Assembly (NCBI RefSeq): GCF_900108365.1
Contig: NZ_FNWQ01000002.1
Coordinates: forward strand, 620,001-684,000
DNA from: Chryseobacterium culicis
Lineage (GTDB): Bacteria; Bacteroidota; Bacteroidia; Flavobacteriales; Weeksellaceae
Length of the DNA stretch: 64,000 nucleotides
Direction of reading: 5' to 3'
Shown: one piece after another, positions 34,108 through 44,287 of the stretch
Position numbering within the stretch: position 1 is the first letter of the stretch
Layout: every line of letters begins with the position of its first letter
Translations under genes and position numbers: made by a program
Notes under the pieces: model-generated
The model's input: the letters and a program-made list of their open reading frames with translations, nothing else
Told to the model about the DNA's origin: nothing
Databases searched by the model: none

Positions 34108-35313
34108 TTAATCTTCCACATGCTTATTTCTGGCAGCTTTCAATCCGAAATACAGCATAAGCAGTACTGCACAGCTTAATAAATAGAATGAGCTGTTCCA
34201 GGACACATCCCAGTCATGCAGCTTTCCAAACAGCGGAGGCCCGAATGCCGCAATCACATAACCTACAGACTGCGCCATTCCTGATATTTTAACCGCATTG
34301 ATACTGCTTCTCGTTCTTGTAGAGAAAAACAGGATAGACAGACTGAAAGACAAACCATTGGAAATTCCTATCATTACAGCATTCACATAGATCCACTGGG
34401 ACTTCAGGAAGACAAACATCATTGTACTTCCAAACATTAATGCGCATATAAAAAGAATCATCCACCGCTGATCTTTCATTTTACTGGCAATAATCGGGCA
34501 GCAAAACGTTACAGGAATCATCGTAACCTGAATCACAAAGAATACCCATCCGCCGCTTTCCCCCTGCATATGGTAATCAGCAAGAAATGAGGGAAGCCAC
34601 GCCACCAGGCAATAGTAGAATAGAGACTGTAATCCCATAAAAACACTGATATTCCATGCCTGAGCAGATCTAAACATATTAAAATCCGAAGTACTGAGCG
34701 CAGTTGCGGACTGATTAGGGCTTCTTTTATTGCAAATAAATTCTAATGATAAAACCAGAAAACCCAGAGCAGCAATCACAAGCCAGATTCCGAGAGAACC
34801 TTTCCATCCAAAACCCGTCAGTTCCCCGATCTTCAGGCTGAATCCTGAAGCTAAAGCCGCGGTAAGATTCATAGATACTGCAAAAATTCCTGTCATAAGA
34901 GCAATCTGCTTAGGAAAATTATTCTTCACATATCCCGGTGTGACCACATTTCCAATACATATTCCTAAACCGATCAATACTGACCCTAAGAACAAAAGCC
35001 AGAGAGATCCTGTAATCCGGAGAAACAGTCCGAAGCTTAAAATAACCACAGAATACATCAGCAGCTTATTGATTCCCAATTTATTAGAAAAACGGCTTAC
35101 CAATACCGAACATGAGGCAAACATAAATAAAGGAATAGAAGTCAGCAGACTCACCTGAAAATTATCCAGCTTCAAAGCATCTCTCACTTCTGCCAGTACC
35201 GGAGCAACCGCAACAATGGGTGACCGGAGGTTACTGGAGATTAGTATAACCACCAGAACATTAATGATTAATAAAACATACGAAGCATTCTTTTTTACTT
35301 CATTCTTCATCAT
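34108..35313 (-). CDS. MFS transporter, CynX/NimT-like
   Basis: A 401-residue membrane protein with about 12 hydrophobic helices. The N-terminal SSNLRSPIVAVAPVLAEVRDA and SLLTSIPLFMFASCSVLVSRF are close to the CynX/NimT (cyanate/nitroimidazole) branch of the major facilitator superfamily. It is divergent from an AraC regulator with a 71-bp spacer carrying several TAATTTTG -7-like boxes, so the regulator probably controls it. The substrate is unknown. Confidence 0.9.
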   Translation of the reverse strand: MMKNEVKKNASYVLLIINVLVVILISSNLRSPIVAVAPVLAEVRDALKLDNFQVSLLTSIPLFMFASCSVLVSRFSNKLGINKLLMYSVVILSFGLFLRITGSLWLLFLGSVLIGLGICIGNVVTPGYVKNNFPKQIALMTGIFAVSMNLTAALASGFSLKIGELTGFGWKGSLGIWLVIAALGFLVLSLEFICNKRSPNQSATALSTSDFNMFRSAQAWNISVFMGLQSLFYYCLVAWLPSFLADYHMQGESGGWVFFVIQVTMIPVTFCCPIIASKMKDQRWMILFICALMFGSTMMFVFLKSQWIYVNAVMIGISNGLSFSLSILFFSTRTRSSINAVKISGMAQSVGYVIAAFGPPLFGKLHDWDVSWNSSFYLLSCAVLLMLYFGLKAARNKHVED

Positions 35314-35384
35314 AATAAAAACTTTTGCACAAAATTAGCACAGTAATTTTGTTTAATTTTGCCAAAGTTTTAACCTGAAACGAC

Positions 35385-36164
35385 ATGCAAAGCAATGAAA
35401 TGGTAGCAATAGATGAACTGAAGAAACCCTATTTCGTATGGTTTGAAGAAAACTGGGTTCATGATGATATTCTTCATCACCATCAGAAAGGTCAGCTGGT
35501 ATATGTAGAAAGCGGCTTCCAGTATATCACCATAGAAGAAAAAATATACCTTCTTCCACAGAACCATGCAGTGTGGATTCCTCCTCTTGCTGTCCATAAA
35601 ACCAATTCGCATTCTGAAAAGATCAAACTGATGATCATGTTTGCAGATGTAAGCACAAAAGCGCACTTTTATCAGGAAGTAAATGTATTCTCTGTTCCGC
35701 CCGTTTTAAAGGAAATGATAAAATATGCAGAAAAATGGTCTAAACTGATGACATCAGATCAGGACGAATATCTATTTTTGCAGGCTCTTTTCAATGAGCT
35801 TCCCAGGTTTGTAGAGCATTCTCTTACCCTTCATATCAGTGTTCCAAGGGATAAGCGTCTGATCAAAGTCATGGAATACCTTCACAATCATTATCAGCAT
35901 GAAATTAAAATGGAAGACCTCAGTGATGCAGCACTTTTGTCTCTCCGTACTCTCGAGCGTATTTTCAAAAGAGAAACCGGACTTACTTTAATTAAATACC
36001 AGCAGATGCTTCGCATCATTAAAAGTCTGGAACTTTTAAGCTCGGGTAATCTCACTGTTTCTGAAACTGCGTACAATGTTGGGTACAAAAGTGTGCAGGC
36101 ATACACCAGAAGTTTTTATTCTGTAATGCAGTTCCGCCCCACAGATTTCGTTAAAACAATCTGA
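35385..36164 (+). CDS. AraC-family regulator with cupin sensor
   Basis: A 259-residue protein. Residues about 10-110 form a cupin-like sensor (HHHQKGQLVYVESGFQYIT, then HAVWIPPLAVHKTNSHSE), and about 155-255 carry two HTH motifs, the second ETAYNVGYKSVQAYTRSF. This architecture matches the NimR regulators, which sit next to nimT-type transporter genes, in line with its divergent MFS neighbour. Its start lies 71 bases from that gene. Confidence 0.9.
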   Translation: MQSNEMVAIDELKKPYFVWFEENWVHDDILHHHQKGQLVYVESGFQYITIEEKIYLLPQNHAVWIPPLAVHKTNSHSEKIKLMIMFADVSTKAHFYQEVNVFSVPPVLKEMIKYAEKWSKLMTSDQDEYLFLQALFNELPRFVEHSLTLHISVPRDKRLIKVMEYLHNHYQHEIKMEDLSDAALLSLRTLERIFKRETGLTLIKYQQMLRIIKSLELLSSGNLTVSETAYNVGYKSVQAYTRSFYSVMQFRPTDFVKTI

Positions 36165-36748
36165 CCGCAGTTTACAGTATATACAGAAACGGTTAAAAAA
36201 AAGTAAAAAAGAGATTTATCAACCCCTTAAAACTTCCAGCATTCCTTTGTTGAAAAGCAATGAGAGCAATTAAAAAGCAGAATATTTCACATTTGCATTC
36301 ATATTCCACTTCCATAGGCTATATTCAATTATGGGATTATTGAAGATAAAAAGGTCTCCACGAATGAAGACCTTAAAAAAACACAAATGATGAAAAAAAA
36401 TTATTTCGATTCACAAATATAAGCAAAAATCCCGTTATACAAGACACTATAAGTTCATTTTTTTTAAAAATTATTTATTTTAACTAAAAATAATTATTCT
36501 TTAAATGATTTTAATTTTTTTTAAGATTATTGAATTCTTTGTATAAAAATATCCGCTATTGAAGATAATTCGCCATCTGATGAATTGTGTGCGGTTTTTT
36601 CCGTTGAATTAAAAATTCACTAAAAGTGAATTATTCCTGAAATAAGGCTTATTTAGGCTTAAAATCAAACAAGTGTTTAGCATTTTTATGACTCTGCGCA
36701 TAAAATCAGTACGGTTTTTGTAGTAGTTTTTCCAAAACATATAATTGC
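36165..36748. other. 584-bp AT-rich gap, no gene seen
   Basis: No reading frame with coding character was found. A hairpin AAGGTCT/AGACCTT (36351-36357 with 36368-36374) is flanked by A and T runs; its best T tract is on the minus strand. Elsewhere there are only A/T-rich tracts. The region may be remnant DNA linked to the decayed transporter further on. Confidence 0.6.
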
Positions 36749-37357
36749 ATGGGTCCAAAAACATTCAAGGGAGTTCCTACACAAAAATTCGGTGGTTTCC
36801 ATGATACGGAAAGCAGAATGCTGTTCAGGCAGGAATTGATTCCGTTGAAGTTTGAAATATTGAAAGAGCGATTCTTTTCAGTCAATAAATGGAAAGAGTA
36901 TTCCGGTGAGGAGTTTGCCGGATTTAAACTCTATGACTCCAATGGAAATGCTGTAGACCGTGAACCTCAGAAAGGAGATTTTATCCGGATTGACATACCG
37001 GGGCCCGGAGAAGCTGAAGCCAAAGGATATGATTGGGTAGAAATCACGGATATGTGTTTCTATCAGGACAGCTTTTCGGAAAGCATATCAATGATCTGCA
37101 GGCCCTCCAGAAATCCTCAGCATAAAAAAAGTAAACATATCGCACATTTCTACAGTGCTGCGTCCAGTTCTACTTTTATGATCTCCAGAAACCCTGCCCA
37201 TCTGAAAGCTGCAGTGTACGGAAGAAATGAAAGACCCAATCTCAATGCTAACGTTCTTGATATTATAAGAAATCTTGCCATTGCCGCCGGAGGCATGATG
37301 GGAACTGCCAAAATGCAGTGGAAACAGCTTACTGATGGTTTTCTAAATATCGACTGA
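36749..37357 (+). CDS. Conserved-looking protein of unknown function
   Basis: A 202-residue soluble protein without signal peptide or membrane segment until a moderately hydrophobic stretch near the C-terminus ([20 protein letters not shown]). It contains acidic and aromatic regions ([20 protein letters not shown]) and no motif I recognise. The frame is intact, and codon use and composition match the neighbours. It is followed at once by a decayed MFS gene in another frame. Real gene likely; function unknown. Confidence 0.7.
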   Translation: MGPKTFKGVPTQKFGGFHDTESRMLFRQELIPLKFEILKERFFSVNKWKEYSGEEFAGFKLYDSNGNAVDREPQKGDFIRIDIPGPGEAEAKGYDWVEITDMCFYQDSFSESISMICRPSRNPQHKKSKHIAHFYSAASSSTFMISRNPAHLKAAVYGRNERPNLNANVLDIIRNLAIAAGGMMGTAKMQWKQLTDGFLNID

Positions 37358-37358
37358 C

Positions 37359-37835
37359 AACTTTCTGCCTTTTTTGTTACTGAAAGCCCACCCGGTTGCG
37401 GCACTTGCTGTTTTAGTGATGGCAAGGATCATTCATGGGATCGGTGAGAGCTTTCTGGTTACCGGAGCATTAACCTGGGGAATAAGCTTAGCAGGAGCTT
37501 CCAGTTCCGGAAAAGTAATGACCTGAAATGGCATTGCCATGTATGCCGGGATAGCTACTGGGGCACCAGTCAGCATTGCACTGAGTAAAGAATATAATAT
37601 TCTGCCGGCTTTTGTCTTAATCGCGCTGCTTCCACTTTTCAGCTGGTTTTCTACAGCAAAACTTCCATCTGTTGTAGATAAAGATCATGTAAGAACTCCG
37701 TTTTAAAAAGTAACCGGGGCTATATCCGGACAGGGATTAAGCCTGGCCTTTTCATCAATAGCTTTTGGATGTATTGCCACCTTTATTGCAGGAGACATTG
37801 AGCAGATTGAAATCAAGGCTTTGATTTTTGTTTGA
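37359..37835 (+). pseudogene. MFS transporter pseudogene remnant
   Basis: One continuous reading phase encodes MFS-like helices ([20 protein letters not shown], then NGIAMYAGIATGAPVSIAL, then GQGLSLAFSSIAFGCIATF) but is broken by TGA at 37524 and TAA at 37704. The first stop replaces the Trp expected before NGIA, a likely TGG to TGA change. Only about 155 of about 390 residues remain; the first helices and most of the C-terminal half are missing, and no start codon is available. It resembles the YfcJ/YhhS sugar-efflux-like group. Confidence 0.8.
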
Positions 37836-37956
37836 CAAATCTAACATGATTACGAAGAGTTATTATCTATTTAAACTGCTTTTAAACTGGCTAAAATTCT
37901 CAAAAAATTAATATCTGAGACTCCTCAGGAAAAATTTAAGCCTTATATTTGCATCC

Positions 37957-38319
37957 ATGTTAAAATGGTTTTCCATATTATGTTCAATGATGTATGTACT
38001 GGCTACCACCAATGCGGGGGAAGTACTGAAGGTACCTATGTTTGTTGAGCACTTTATGGAATATCACGGAAGCTTTTCAGAGTTTGTTATAGAGCACTAT
38101 GATAATCACAAACACGATTCCGACTGGGATTCTGATCAAAAACTGCCATTTATCAATCCGCCAATCGTATTAACGGTGCACGCGCAGCTTCCCGAACTTT
38201 CATTTGAAATACAAAAACCTAAGGAAATTACTGCTTCAAAGAAATGCAGTATCTACAAGGAAAAAGGATTCTCCAATCAATATCTTTCCCAGATTTTCCA
38301 GCCTCCGCGGCTTTCTTAA
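37957..38319 (+). CDS. Small exported protein preceding the RND efflux genes
   Basis: A 120-residue protein with an N-terminal hydrophobic signal (MLKWFSILCSMMYVLATTNA). The next region is rich in His, Asp and Glu (VEHFMEYHGSFSEFVIEHYD, then NHKHDSDWDSD), which would suit binding of divalent metal. I recall similar small proteins upstream of CzcA/CusA operons in flavobacteria. A TATATTTG box (37944-37951) ends only 5 bases before the ATG, so the transcript could be nearly leaderless or this box is chance. Function unproven. Confidence 0.75.
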   Translation: MLKWFSILCSMMYVLATTNAGEVLKVPMFVEHFMEYHGSFSEFVIEHYDNHKHDSDWDSDQKLPFINPPIVLTVHAQLPELSFEIQKPKEITASKKCSIYKEKGFSNQYLSQIFQPPRLS

Positions 38320-38520
38320 CCAACCTTTACATTGAAAATTACTGCTTTATGTTTTATACTTAAAGTAATCTATTCTTGTTACCTATCAATGAATCCGTAA
38401 TGCATTGTATGAATGCTTACATCTGAACTAAATTGACTGAAGACATTTTGTTTGAAGGCTTGAGTTGCAGAGAAATTTCAGCTTTGTAAAGCATTCCGGA
38501 TTATCAATAATTATTTTTCC

Positions 38521-41500
38521 ATGTTAAATAAAATCATTGAGTTTTCTGTAAAGAATAAACTCATCATTGCTCTGTTTACAGGGGCACTCATCCTTTTTGG
38601 AGTCTATGAAACCACCCAACTTCCTATTGACGCCCAGCCGGATATTACGAATAACCAGGTTCAGATCATCACTACAGCTCCTTCTTATGGGGCCGCTGAT
38701 ATAGAACGGCTTGTAACCTTTCCTATTGAGCAGGCTACCAGTAACATTAGCGGAATTAAAGAGCTTAGAAGCTTTTCACGTTTTGGACTTTCGTTAGTGA
38801 CTGTAGTTTTTGATGACAATACAGATGTGTATTGGGCACGTCAGCAGGTTCAGGAGCGTTTGCAGCTTGTTCAGGATAATATTCCGGACGGAATCGGAAA
38901 GCCTGAATTAGGACCTATTTCAACCGGACTGGGTGAAATTTTCCAATATGTGGTAAGAGCCAGGAAAGGATACGAAAATGTGTATGATGAAACTGAACTG
39001 AGAACCATTCAGGACTGGGTGGTCAGAAGGCAGCTTCTCGGAACTAAAGGTGTCGCAGATGTCAGCAGTTTCGGAGGAAAACTGAAGCAATACGAAATTG
39101 CCATTAACCCTAATAAATTACAAGCTTTTAACATCAACATCAATGATGTTTTTACAGCGTTGGAAAAGAATAATCAGAACACTGGCGGTGCCTACATTGA
39201 AAAGAAAGAAACCGTTCTGTTTATCCGTAGCGAAGGACTTCTGGGAAGTACAGAAGATATTGGAAGCATTCAGGTAGCGGAAACCAAAGATGGTATTCCT
39301 GTTCATATAAAAGATGTAGCATCTGTCAAGATTGGTTATGCGACAAGGTATGGCGCTATGACTTATAATGATACCGGAGAAGTGTCCGGAGCAATTGTCC
39401 TGATGCTGAAAGGAGAAAATGCCAATGTAGTGATCGGAAATATCAAGCAAAGACTGGAAAAAATTCAGGAATCATTACCGGAAGGCGTGGTGATTGAGCC
39501 CTTTCTTGACCGTGCTAAAATGGTGAACAACACCATTAGTACCGTTAAAACCAACCTGATGGAAGGAGCTTTAATTGTTGTTTTTATTCTGGTTTTATTT
39601 TTGGGAAATTTCAGAGCAGGATTACTCGTAGCCTCTGTGATTCCTTTAGCCATGCTTTTCGCCATTATTATGATGAATATTTTCGGGGTTGGAGGAAATC
39701 TGATGAGTCTGGGAGCATTGGATTTCGGACTTATTGTAGACGGAGCTGTTATTATTGTAGAAGCCGTGCTGCATCAGCTTGCCCATAAAAAGTATTTTGG
39801 TAAAGACAATATGCTCAGTCAAAAAGAGATGGATGACCAGGTTTCCCGTTCTGCCACAAAAATGGTTAACAGTGCCGTTTTCGGACAGATCATCATCTTA
39901 ATTGTTTATCTTCCGATTTTTACGCTTCAGGGAATTGAAGGAAAGATGTTCAAGCCTATGGCTCAGACCGTTGCTTTTGCTTTGATTGGCGCATTTATTC
40001 TTTCCCTGACTTATATTCCGATGATGAGCGCACTGGTATTAAGCAGAAAGAAAAAAGAAAAAGAGAATATTTCAGACCGCGTCATGGGCAAAGTGGAAAG
40101 CGGACATCAAAAGCTGCTGATAAAAGCCCTGAAATTCAGAAAAACTATTATTGCAGGTGTATTCATTCTGTTTGCAGGCGCTGTTTTCACCCTTTCCGGA
40201 ATGGGAGGGGAGTTTATTCCGTCTTTGGAAGAAGGCGATTTTGCTGTTGAAATGAGAGTACTACAGGGAAGTAACATCAGTGAAACCAAGAAAGCAACCA
40301 CACAGGCCGCACACATTCTTTTAACACAGTTTCCTGAAGTGGAAAAGGTGGTAATGAAGATCGGTAGTGCCGAAATTCCTACTGAACCTATGCCGATGGA
40401 TTCCGGAGATATGATTGTTGTTTTGAAACCTAAAAAAGAATGGACTTCAGCAGCATCCTTCCCTGAGCTTTCTGATAAAATGAGTAAAGCATTAAGCGTT
40501 ATTCCGGGACTTACAACCAGCTTTCAGTTTCCGGTCCAAATGCGCTTCAATGAACTGATGACCGGAGCCAGACAGGATGTGGTATGCAAAATTTACGGCG
40601 AAGACCTGGACAGCCTTGCCACTTATGCAAAAAAGATGGGAAGCATTATCAATACCGTAAAAGGAGCTCAGGATCTTTATATTGAACCCGTAGTAGGTGC
40701 TCCGCAGGTTGTGATCGATTATAACCGCTCTGAGCTTTCACGATACAATATTTCTGTAGCAGATATCAACAGAGTCATCAATATGGCCTTTGCCGGCCAG
40801 ACTGCAGGTGCTTTGTATGAAGGTGAGAAGAAATTTGATATCGTTGTAAGGATGGATAATGAATATAAAAAAGACATTACCAGCATTCAGAATCTTCTCG
40901 TTCCTACACCTTCAGGAGAGCAGATTCCATTGTCTCAACTTGCTGAAGTGAAACTTAAAAACAGTCCGAATCAGATTCAGAGAGAGGATACCAAAAGAAG
41001 AATTATTATAGGATTTAATGCCAGAGGAAGAGATGTTCAGAGCATCGTAGAAGAGCTTCAGCAAAAAGCGGGTAAAAGTCTCAAACTGTCACCGGGATAC
41101 ACCATTTCTTATGGAGGTGCCTTTGAAAATCTGAATGAAGCCAAAGCCAGATTAGGCATAGCCGTTCCTGTTTCGTTAGTAATGATTTTTCTGCTACTGT
41201 TCTTTGCTTTCGGTTCTGTAAAACACAGTCTGCTGATCTACACAGCCATTCCGCTATCTGCAATTGGAGGTATCTATTTTCTGGCGTTAAGAGGAATGCC
41301 TTTCAGCATCAGTGCCGGGGTAGGATTCATCGCTTTGTTTGGAGTTGCCGTACTTAATGGAATTGTTTTGATATCAGAGTTTAACCGATTGAAAAATAAT
41401 GGAATAACCAACACCAGCAGAATTGTGCTTATAGGGGCAAAAATCAGGCTCCGCCCGGTCTTGATGACTGCTTTTGTCGCTTCTTTAGGATTTCTTCCCA

Positions 41501-42858
41501 TGGCGGTCAGCAACGGTGCAGGAGCCGAAGTACAGAGACCTTTGGCAACTGTTGTTATCGGAGGGTTGATGCTTGCAACCCTTTTAACCCTTTTTGTCCT
41601 TCCAATTTTATACGTCCTGTTTGAACATATTAATAAAAATAAAATGAAATTCTCAAAAAAACTTAACTATAAAAAACTGTCTGTTTTCTTGTTGTTATTA
41701 TCCTTCGGAACCAATCAGGCTCAGGAAAACATTACTTATGATCAGGCTTTGGAAAAAGCATACCAGCAGAATGGTACGCTTAAAAACTCAAAGTTGGTAT
41801 CAGATTATCAGGAAAAACTGAAAGCCAGTTATCTTGATATTCCCCAACTGGAAATTACCGGTGGTTTTGGACAGATTCAGGGAGAGGAAACCGATAATTC
41901 ATTCGGAATCTCTCAAAGATTCAGCTTTCCGACTGTATATTCAAAAAGAAAACAAATGCTGGATGCTGAATGGTCTGCCAGTGTTATCAGTCAGAATCTG
42001 ACCAAAACGCAGCTCACCAAAGAAGTTACAGATGTTTTTTACAGAATACTGGTACTTCAGGAGAAGAAAAAAGTTTTGGAATACATCAGTCAGCTGTATA
42101 ATAATTTTGCAGACAAGGCTGGATTAAGACTAAAGAAAGGAGAGGCTAATATTCTGGAGGAATCCACTGCTGAAATCCAGAAAGAGCAGGTAAAGGTACA
42201 GCTCAATTCGCTTGAAAATGATCTGAATATCGCAAAGCTTCAGCTTCAGTTGTTACTACAGTCCGCAAGTCCTTATCAGCCCGTCGCCGATCAGCCTGTG
42301 ATGAATATTAGCCTTCAGGTTTCGGAAGAAATGGTGAAGCAGCATCCTGAGCTTCAATATCTGCAGCAGCAAATCAAAGTAGGAGAGGCAGAAGTACAGC
42401 TTGAAAAAAGCAGACTGCTTCCGGACCTTCTTGTCGGATACACCAATCAGAGTATGAAAAACATCAACAATAACAGGTTTAATTCGGTTCAGGTAGGTGT
42501 AGGAATTCCATTGTTTACCAAGGGACAAAGGGCTTTGGCAAAAGCAGCACAGGCTAAAATTGCCATCTCGGAAAATCAGTATCAGAGAAAAGAAATTGAG
42601 CTCAGAAACAGGTTGAATCAGCAGTTGAATAATTACATGAACCAACAGCGCATCATTGAAAATTATGAACAAAAACAGCTCCCAACATCTGAAATTATTT
42701 TAAAAACAGCACAGAAACAGATAGAAGCGGGAGAAATAGACTATCTGGATTGGGTAATACTGGTAAATCAGGCCGTAAAAACCAAGTCAGATTATATAGA
42801 CCAGCTGGAAAAGCTCAATCAGATCGGAGCTGAACTTCAATTCTTAATTTCAAAATAA
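38521..42858 (+). CDS. Heavy-metal RND efflux pump (CzcA/CusA family) fused to a TolC-like outer-membrane channel
   Basis: A 1445-residue protein. Residues 1 to about 1041 form a complete RND pump with two sets of membrane helices; the conserved helix-4 motif is GLIVDGAVIIVEAV, and PMPMDSGDM lies in the metal-handling porter domain. From Met1042 the sequence restarts like a separate exported protein: a lysine-rich start, a signal-like hydrophobic run (LSVFLLLLSFGTNQAQ) and two outer-membrane-factor repeats rich in Gln and Leu. It expels divalent or monovalent metal ions from the periplasm and cytoplasm. Whether one chain or two proteins are made is open. Confidence 0.93.
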   Translation: MLNKIIEFSVKNKLIIALFTGALILFGVYETTQLPIDAQPDITNNQVQIITTAPSYGAADIERLVTFPIEQATSNISGIKELRSFSRFGLSLVTVVFDDNTDVYWARQQVQERLQLVQDNIPDGIGKPELGPISTGLGEIFQYVVRARKGYENVYDETELRTIQDWVVRRQLLGTKGVADVSSFGGKLKQYEIAINPNKLQAFNININDVFTALEKNNQNTGGAYIEKKETVLFIRSEGLLGSTEDIGSIQVAETKDGIPVHIKDVASVKIGYATRYGAMTYNDTGEVSGAIVLMLKGENANVVIGNIKQRLEKIQESLPEGVVIEPFLDRAKMVNNTISTVKTNLMEGALIVVFILVLFLGNFRAGLLVASVIPLAMLFAIIMMNIFGVGGNLMSLGALDFGLIVDGAVIIVEAVLHQLAHKKYFGKDNMLSQKEMDDQVSRSATKMVNSAVFGQIIILIVYLPIFTLQGIEGKMFKPMAQTVAFALIGAFILSLTYIPMMSALVLSRKKKEKENISDRVMGKVESGHQKLLIKALKFRKTIIAGVFILFAGAVFTLSGMGGEFIPSLEEGDFAVEMRVLQGSNISETKKATTQAAHILLTQFPEVEKVVMKIGSAEIPTEPMPMDSGDMIVVLKPKKEWTSAASFPELSDKMSKALSVIPGLTTSFQFPVQMRFNELMTGARQDVVCKIYGEDLDSLATYAKKMGSIINTVKGAQDLYIEPVVGAPQVVIDYNRSELSRYNISVADINRVINMAFAGQTAGALYEGEKKFDIVVRMDNEYKKDITSIQNLLVPTPSGEQIPLSQLAEVKLKNSPNQIQREDTKRRIIIGFNARGRDVQSIVEELQQKAGKSLKLSPGYTISYGGAFENLNEAKARLGIAVPVSLVMIFLLLFFAFGSVKHSLLIYTAIPLSAIGGIYFLALRGMPFSISAGVGFIALFGVAVLNGIVLISEFNRLKNNGITNTSRIVLIGAKIRLRPVLMTAFVASLGFLPMAVSNGAGAEVQRPLATVVIGGLMLATLLTLFVLPILYVLFEHINKNKMKFSKKLNYKKLSVFLLLLSFGTNQAQENITYDQALEKAYQQNGTLKNSKLVSDYQEKLKASYLDIPQLEITGGFGQIQGEETDNSFGISQRFSFPTVYSKRKQMLDAEWSASVISQNLTKTQLTKEVTDVFYRILVLQEKKKVLEYISQLYNNFADKAGLRLKKGEANILEESTAEIQKEQVKVQLNSLENDLNIAKLQLQLLLQSASPYQPVADQPVMNISLQVSEEMVKQHPELQYLQQQIKVGEAEVQLEKSRLLPDLLVGYTNQSMKNINNNRFNSVQVGVGIPLFTKGQRALAKAAQAKIAISENQYQRKEIELRNRLNQQLNNYMNQQRIIENYEQKQLPTSEIILKTAQKQIEAGEIDYLDWVILVNQAVKTKSDYIDQLEKLNQIGAELQFLISK

Positions 42859-42865
42859 TACCATC

Positions 42866-44014
42866 ATGCATTTCAGGAATATATCCCTATACAGCCTTGC
42901 TTTCATCCTTACTTTATCTTCATGTTCAGGTAAAAAAGAGGAAAAAACAGTGTATGAAAACACCAAGTTTTCTAAAAATAATAAAAACTCCGTTCATCTT
43001 ACAGAAAAACAGATTCAGTCAGTAGGACTGACAACCACCGCTATTCAGAACAGGAATATGCAAAAACTGATAAGATTGAACGGAAAAGCAGAAATTGCGC
43101 CATCGCACATCAGTTCGGTTTCCAGTATTATGGGAGGACACATCAAGTCTATTAATGTGATTAACGGAAGCCATTTCAACAAAGGCCAGGTGCTTGCTGT
43201 GGTAGAAGATCCGCAGTTTATACAGCTGCAGCAGGATTATCTGGTGACAAAAGCCCAGCTTGAAGCCGCAAGACTGAATTTCAACCGTCAGAAAGAGCTG
43301 AATACAAGCAAAGCAAGCAGCGATAAAACCATGCAGACTGCTCAGGCTGATTATTCTACACTTAATGCCACCTTAAAAGGGCTTGAAGAAAAGCTGAGAA
43401 TCATCGGAATCAATGCAAAAGGCCTGAGTACAGGAAATATCAGAAGTAAAATCAATATTTACGCTCCCTTTACAGGTTTTGTAAGCAAAATTCTCGTCAA
43501 TAACGGACAGTATATCAACCCCGCAGACACTTTGTTTGAGCTGATTAATCCGGCTGGATTACTTTTAGAGCTAAAGATTTTTGAAAATGATATGAATGAT
43601 GTAAAAGCAGGACAGGAAATTCTGGTATACAACAATCAAAATCCCGAAATAAAGTTCAATGCCAAAATTGTCAGTGTAGTTCCGAGTATTGAAAACAGAG
43701 GTTCTGCAACGGCAATCGCCAAATTATCTTCTGTGAATACTGAATTGGTAAAAGGAATGTACGTAAATGCCGAAGTGAATATCAGCAGCCGTTATACACA
43801 AGGCCTTCCCAACGAAGCGGTAGTTTCCTTTGAAAACAAAAATTATGTTTTTGAAGACCTGGGAAAATTTAACTATAAAATGATTCCCATAGTAACCGGA
43901 ATTTCAGATGACCAGTTTACAGAGATTTTAAAAGCCGATTTTTTAAAGGATAAGAAAATTGTACAGAAAGGAGCTTACAGTCTTCTTATGATGCTTAAAA
44001 ACAAAGCAGAATAG
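42866..44014 (+). CDS. RND periplasmic adaptor (membrane fusion protein, CusB/CzcB type)
   Basis: A 382-residue lipoprotein: the lipobox LTLSSC gives a lipidated Cys near residue 19. The lipoyl/barrel-sandwich halves (about 80-105 and 185-215), an alpha-hairpin (about 115-180) and a beta-barrel (about 220-300) follow in the HlyD family order. It bridges the pump and outer-membrane channel encoded 7 bases upstream. A terminator closes the operon. Confidence 0.93.
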   Translation: MHFRNISLYSLAFILTLSSCSGKKEEKTVYENTKFSKNNKNSVHLTEKQIQSVGLTTTAIQNRNMQKLIRLNGKAEIAPSHISSVSSIMGGHIKSINVINGSHFNKGQVLAVVEDPQFIQLQQDYLVTKAQLEAARLNFNRQKELNTSKASSDKTMQTAQADYSTLNATLKGLEEKLRIIGINAKGLSTGNIRSKINIYAPFTGFVSKILVNNGQYINPADTLFELINPAGLLLELKIFENDMNDVKAGQEILVYNNQNPEIKFNAKIVSVVPSIENRGSATAIAKLSSVNTELVKGMYVNAEVNISSRYTQGLPNEAVVSFENKNYVFEDLGKFNYKMIPIVTGISDDQFTEILKADFLKDKKIVQKGAYSLLMMLKNKAE

Positions 44015-44043
44015 TATTAAATAAATTCTATATCAATAAAAAA

Positions 44044-44069
44044 GATCATTCTTTCGAATGGTCTTTTTT
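44044..44069 (+). terminator. Rho-independent terminator after the RND operon
   Basis: GATCATTC (44044-44051) pairs with GAATGGTC (44056-44063), with one G-T pair, around TTTC, extended by A/T pairs and six T. Confidence 0.8.
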
Positions 44070-44287
44070 ATGATTATGACTAAAAATAAACTTCTTTGCC
44101 TTCTCAAAATAAGCACCCGAATCATTGTTATTTTGCGTTAATGAAGAGCGAAACATGACATTTGACATGTTTTACATATTGACAAATACTATTTAATGCA
44201 TAATTCATTTTAAAATAATATTTTTAGGAAGTGAATAGTTGTAAAGGATTTTTAGATGAATAACAAAAGAACTTTTATCAAAACTTT

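Noticed and set aside
33513..34121. 202-codon open frame on the minus strand opposite the metallo-hydrolase
   Set aside because: It is antisense to a gene with clear zinc motifs and crosses the terminator at 34056; its protein has no family features.
37524..37706. Stop codons in the MFS remnant read as recoding or an alternative code
   Set aside because: Neighbouring genes use TGA and TAA normally as stops, and the remnant lacks both ends, so simple gene decay explains it.
44015..44287. Possible small gene or riboswitch between the RND operon and the flavin-like gene
   Set aside because: Apart from the terminator only A/T-rich DNA is seen; no open frame or conserved RNA motif could be supported.
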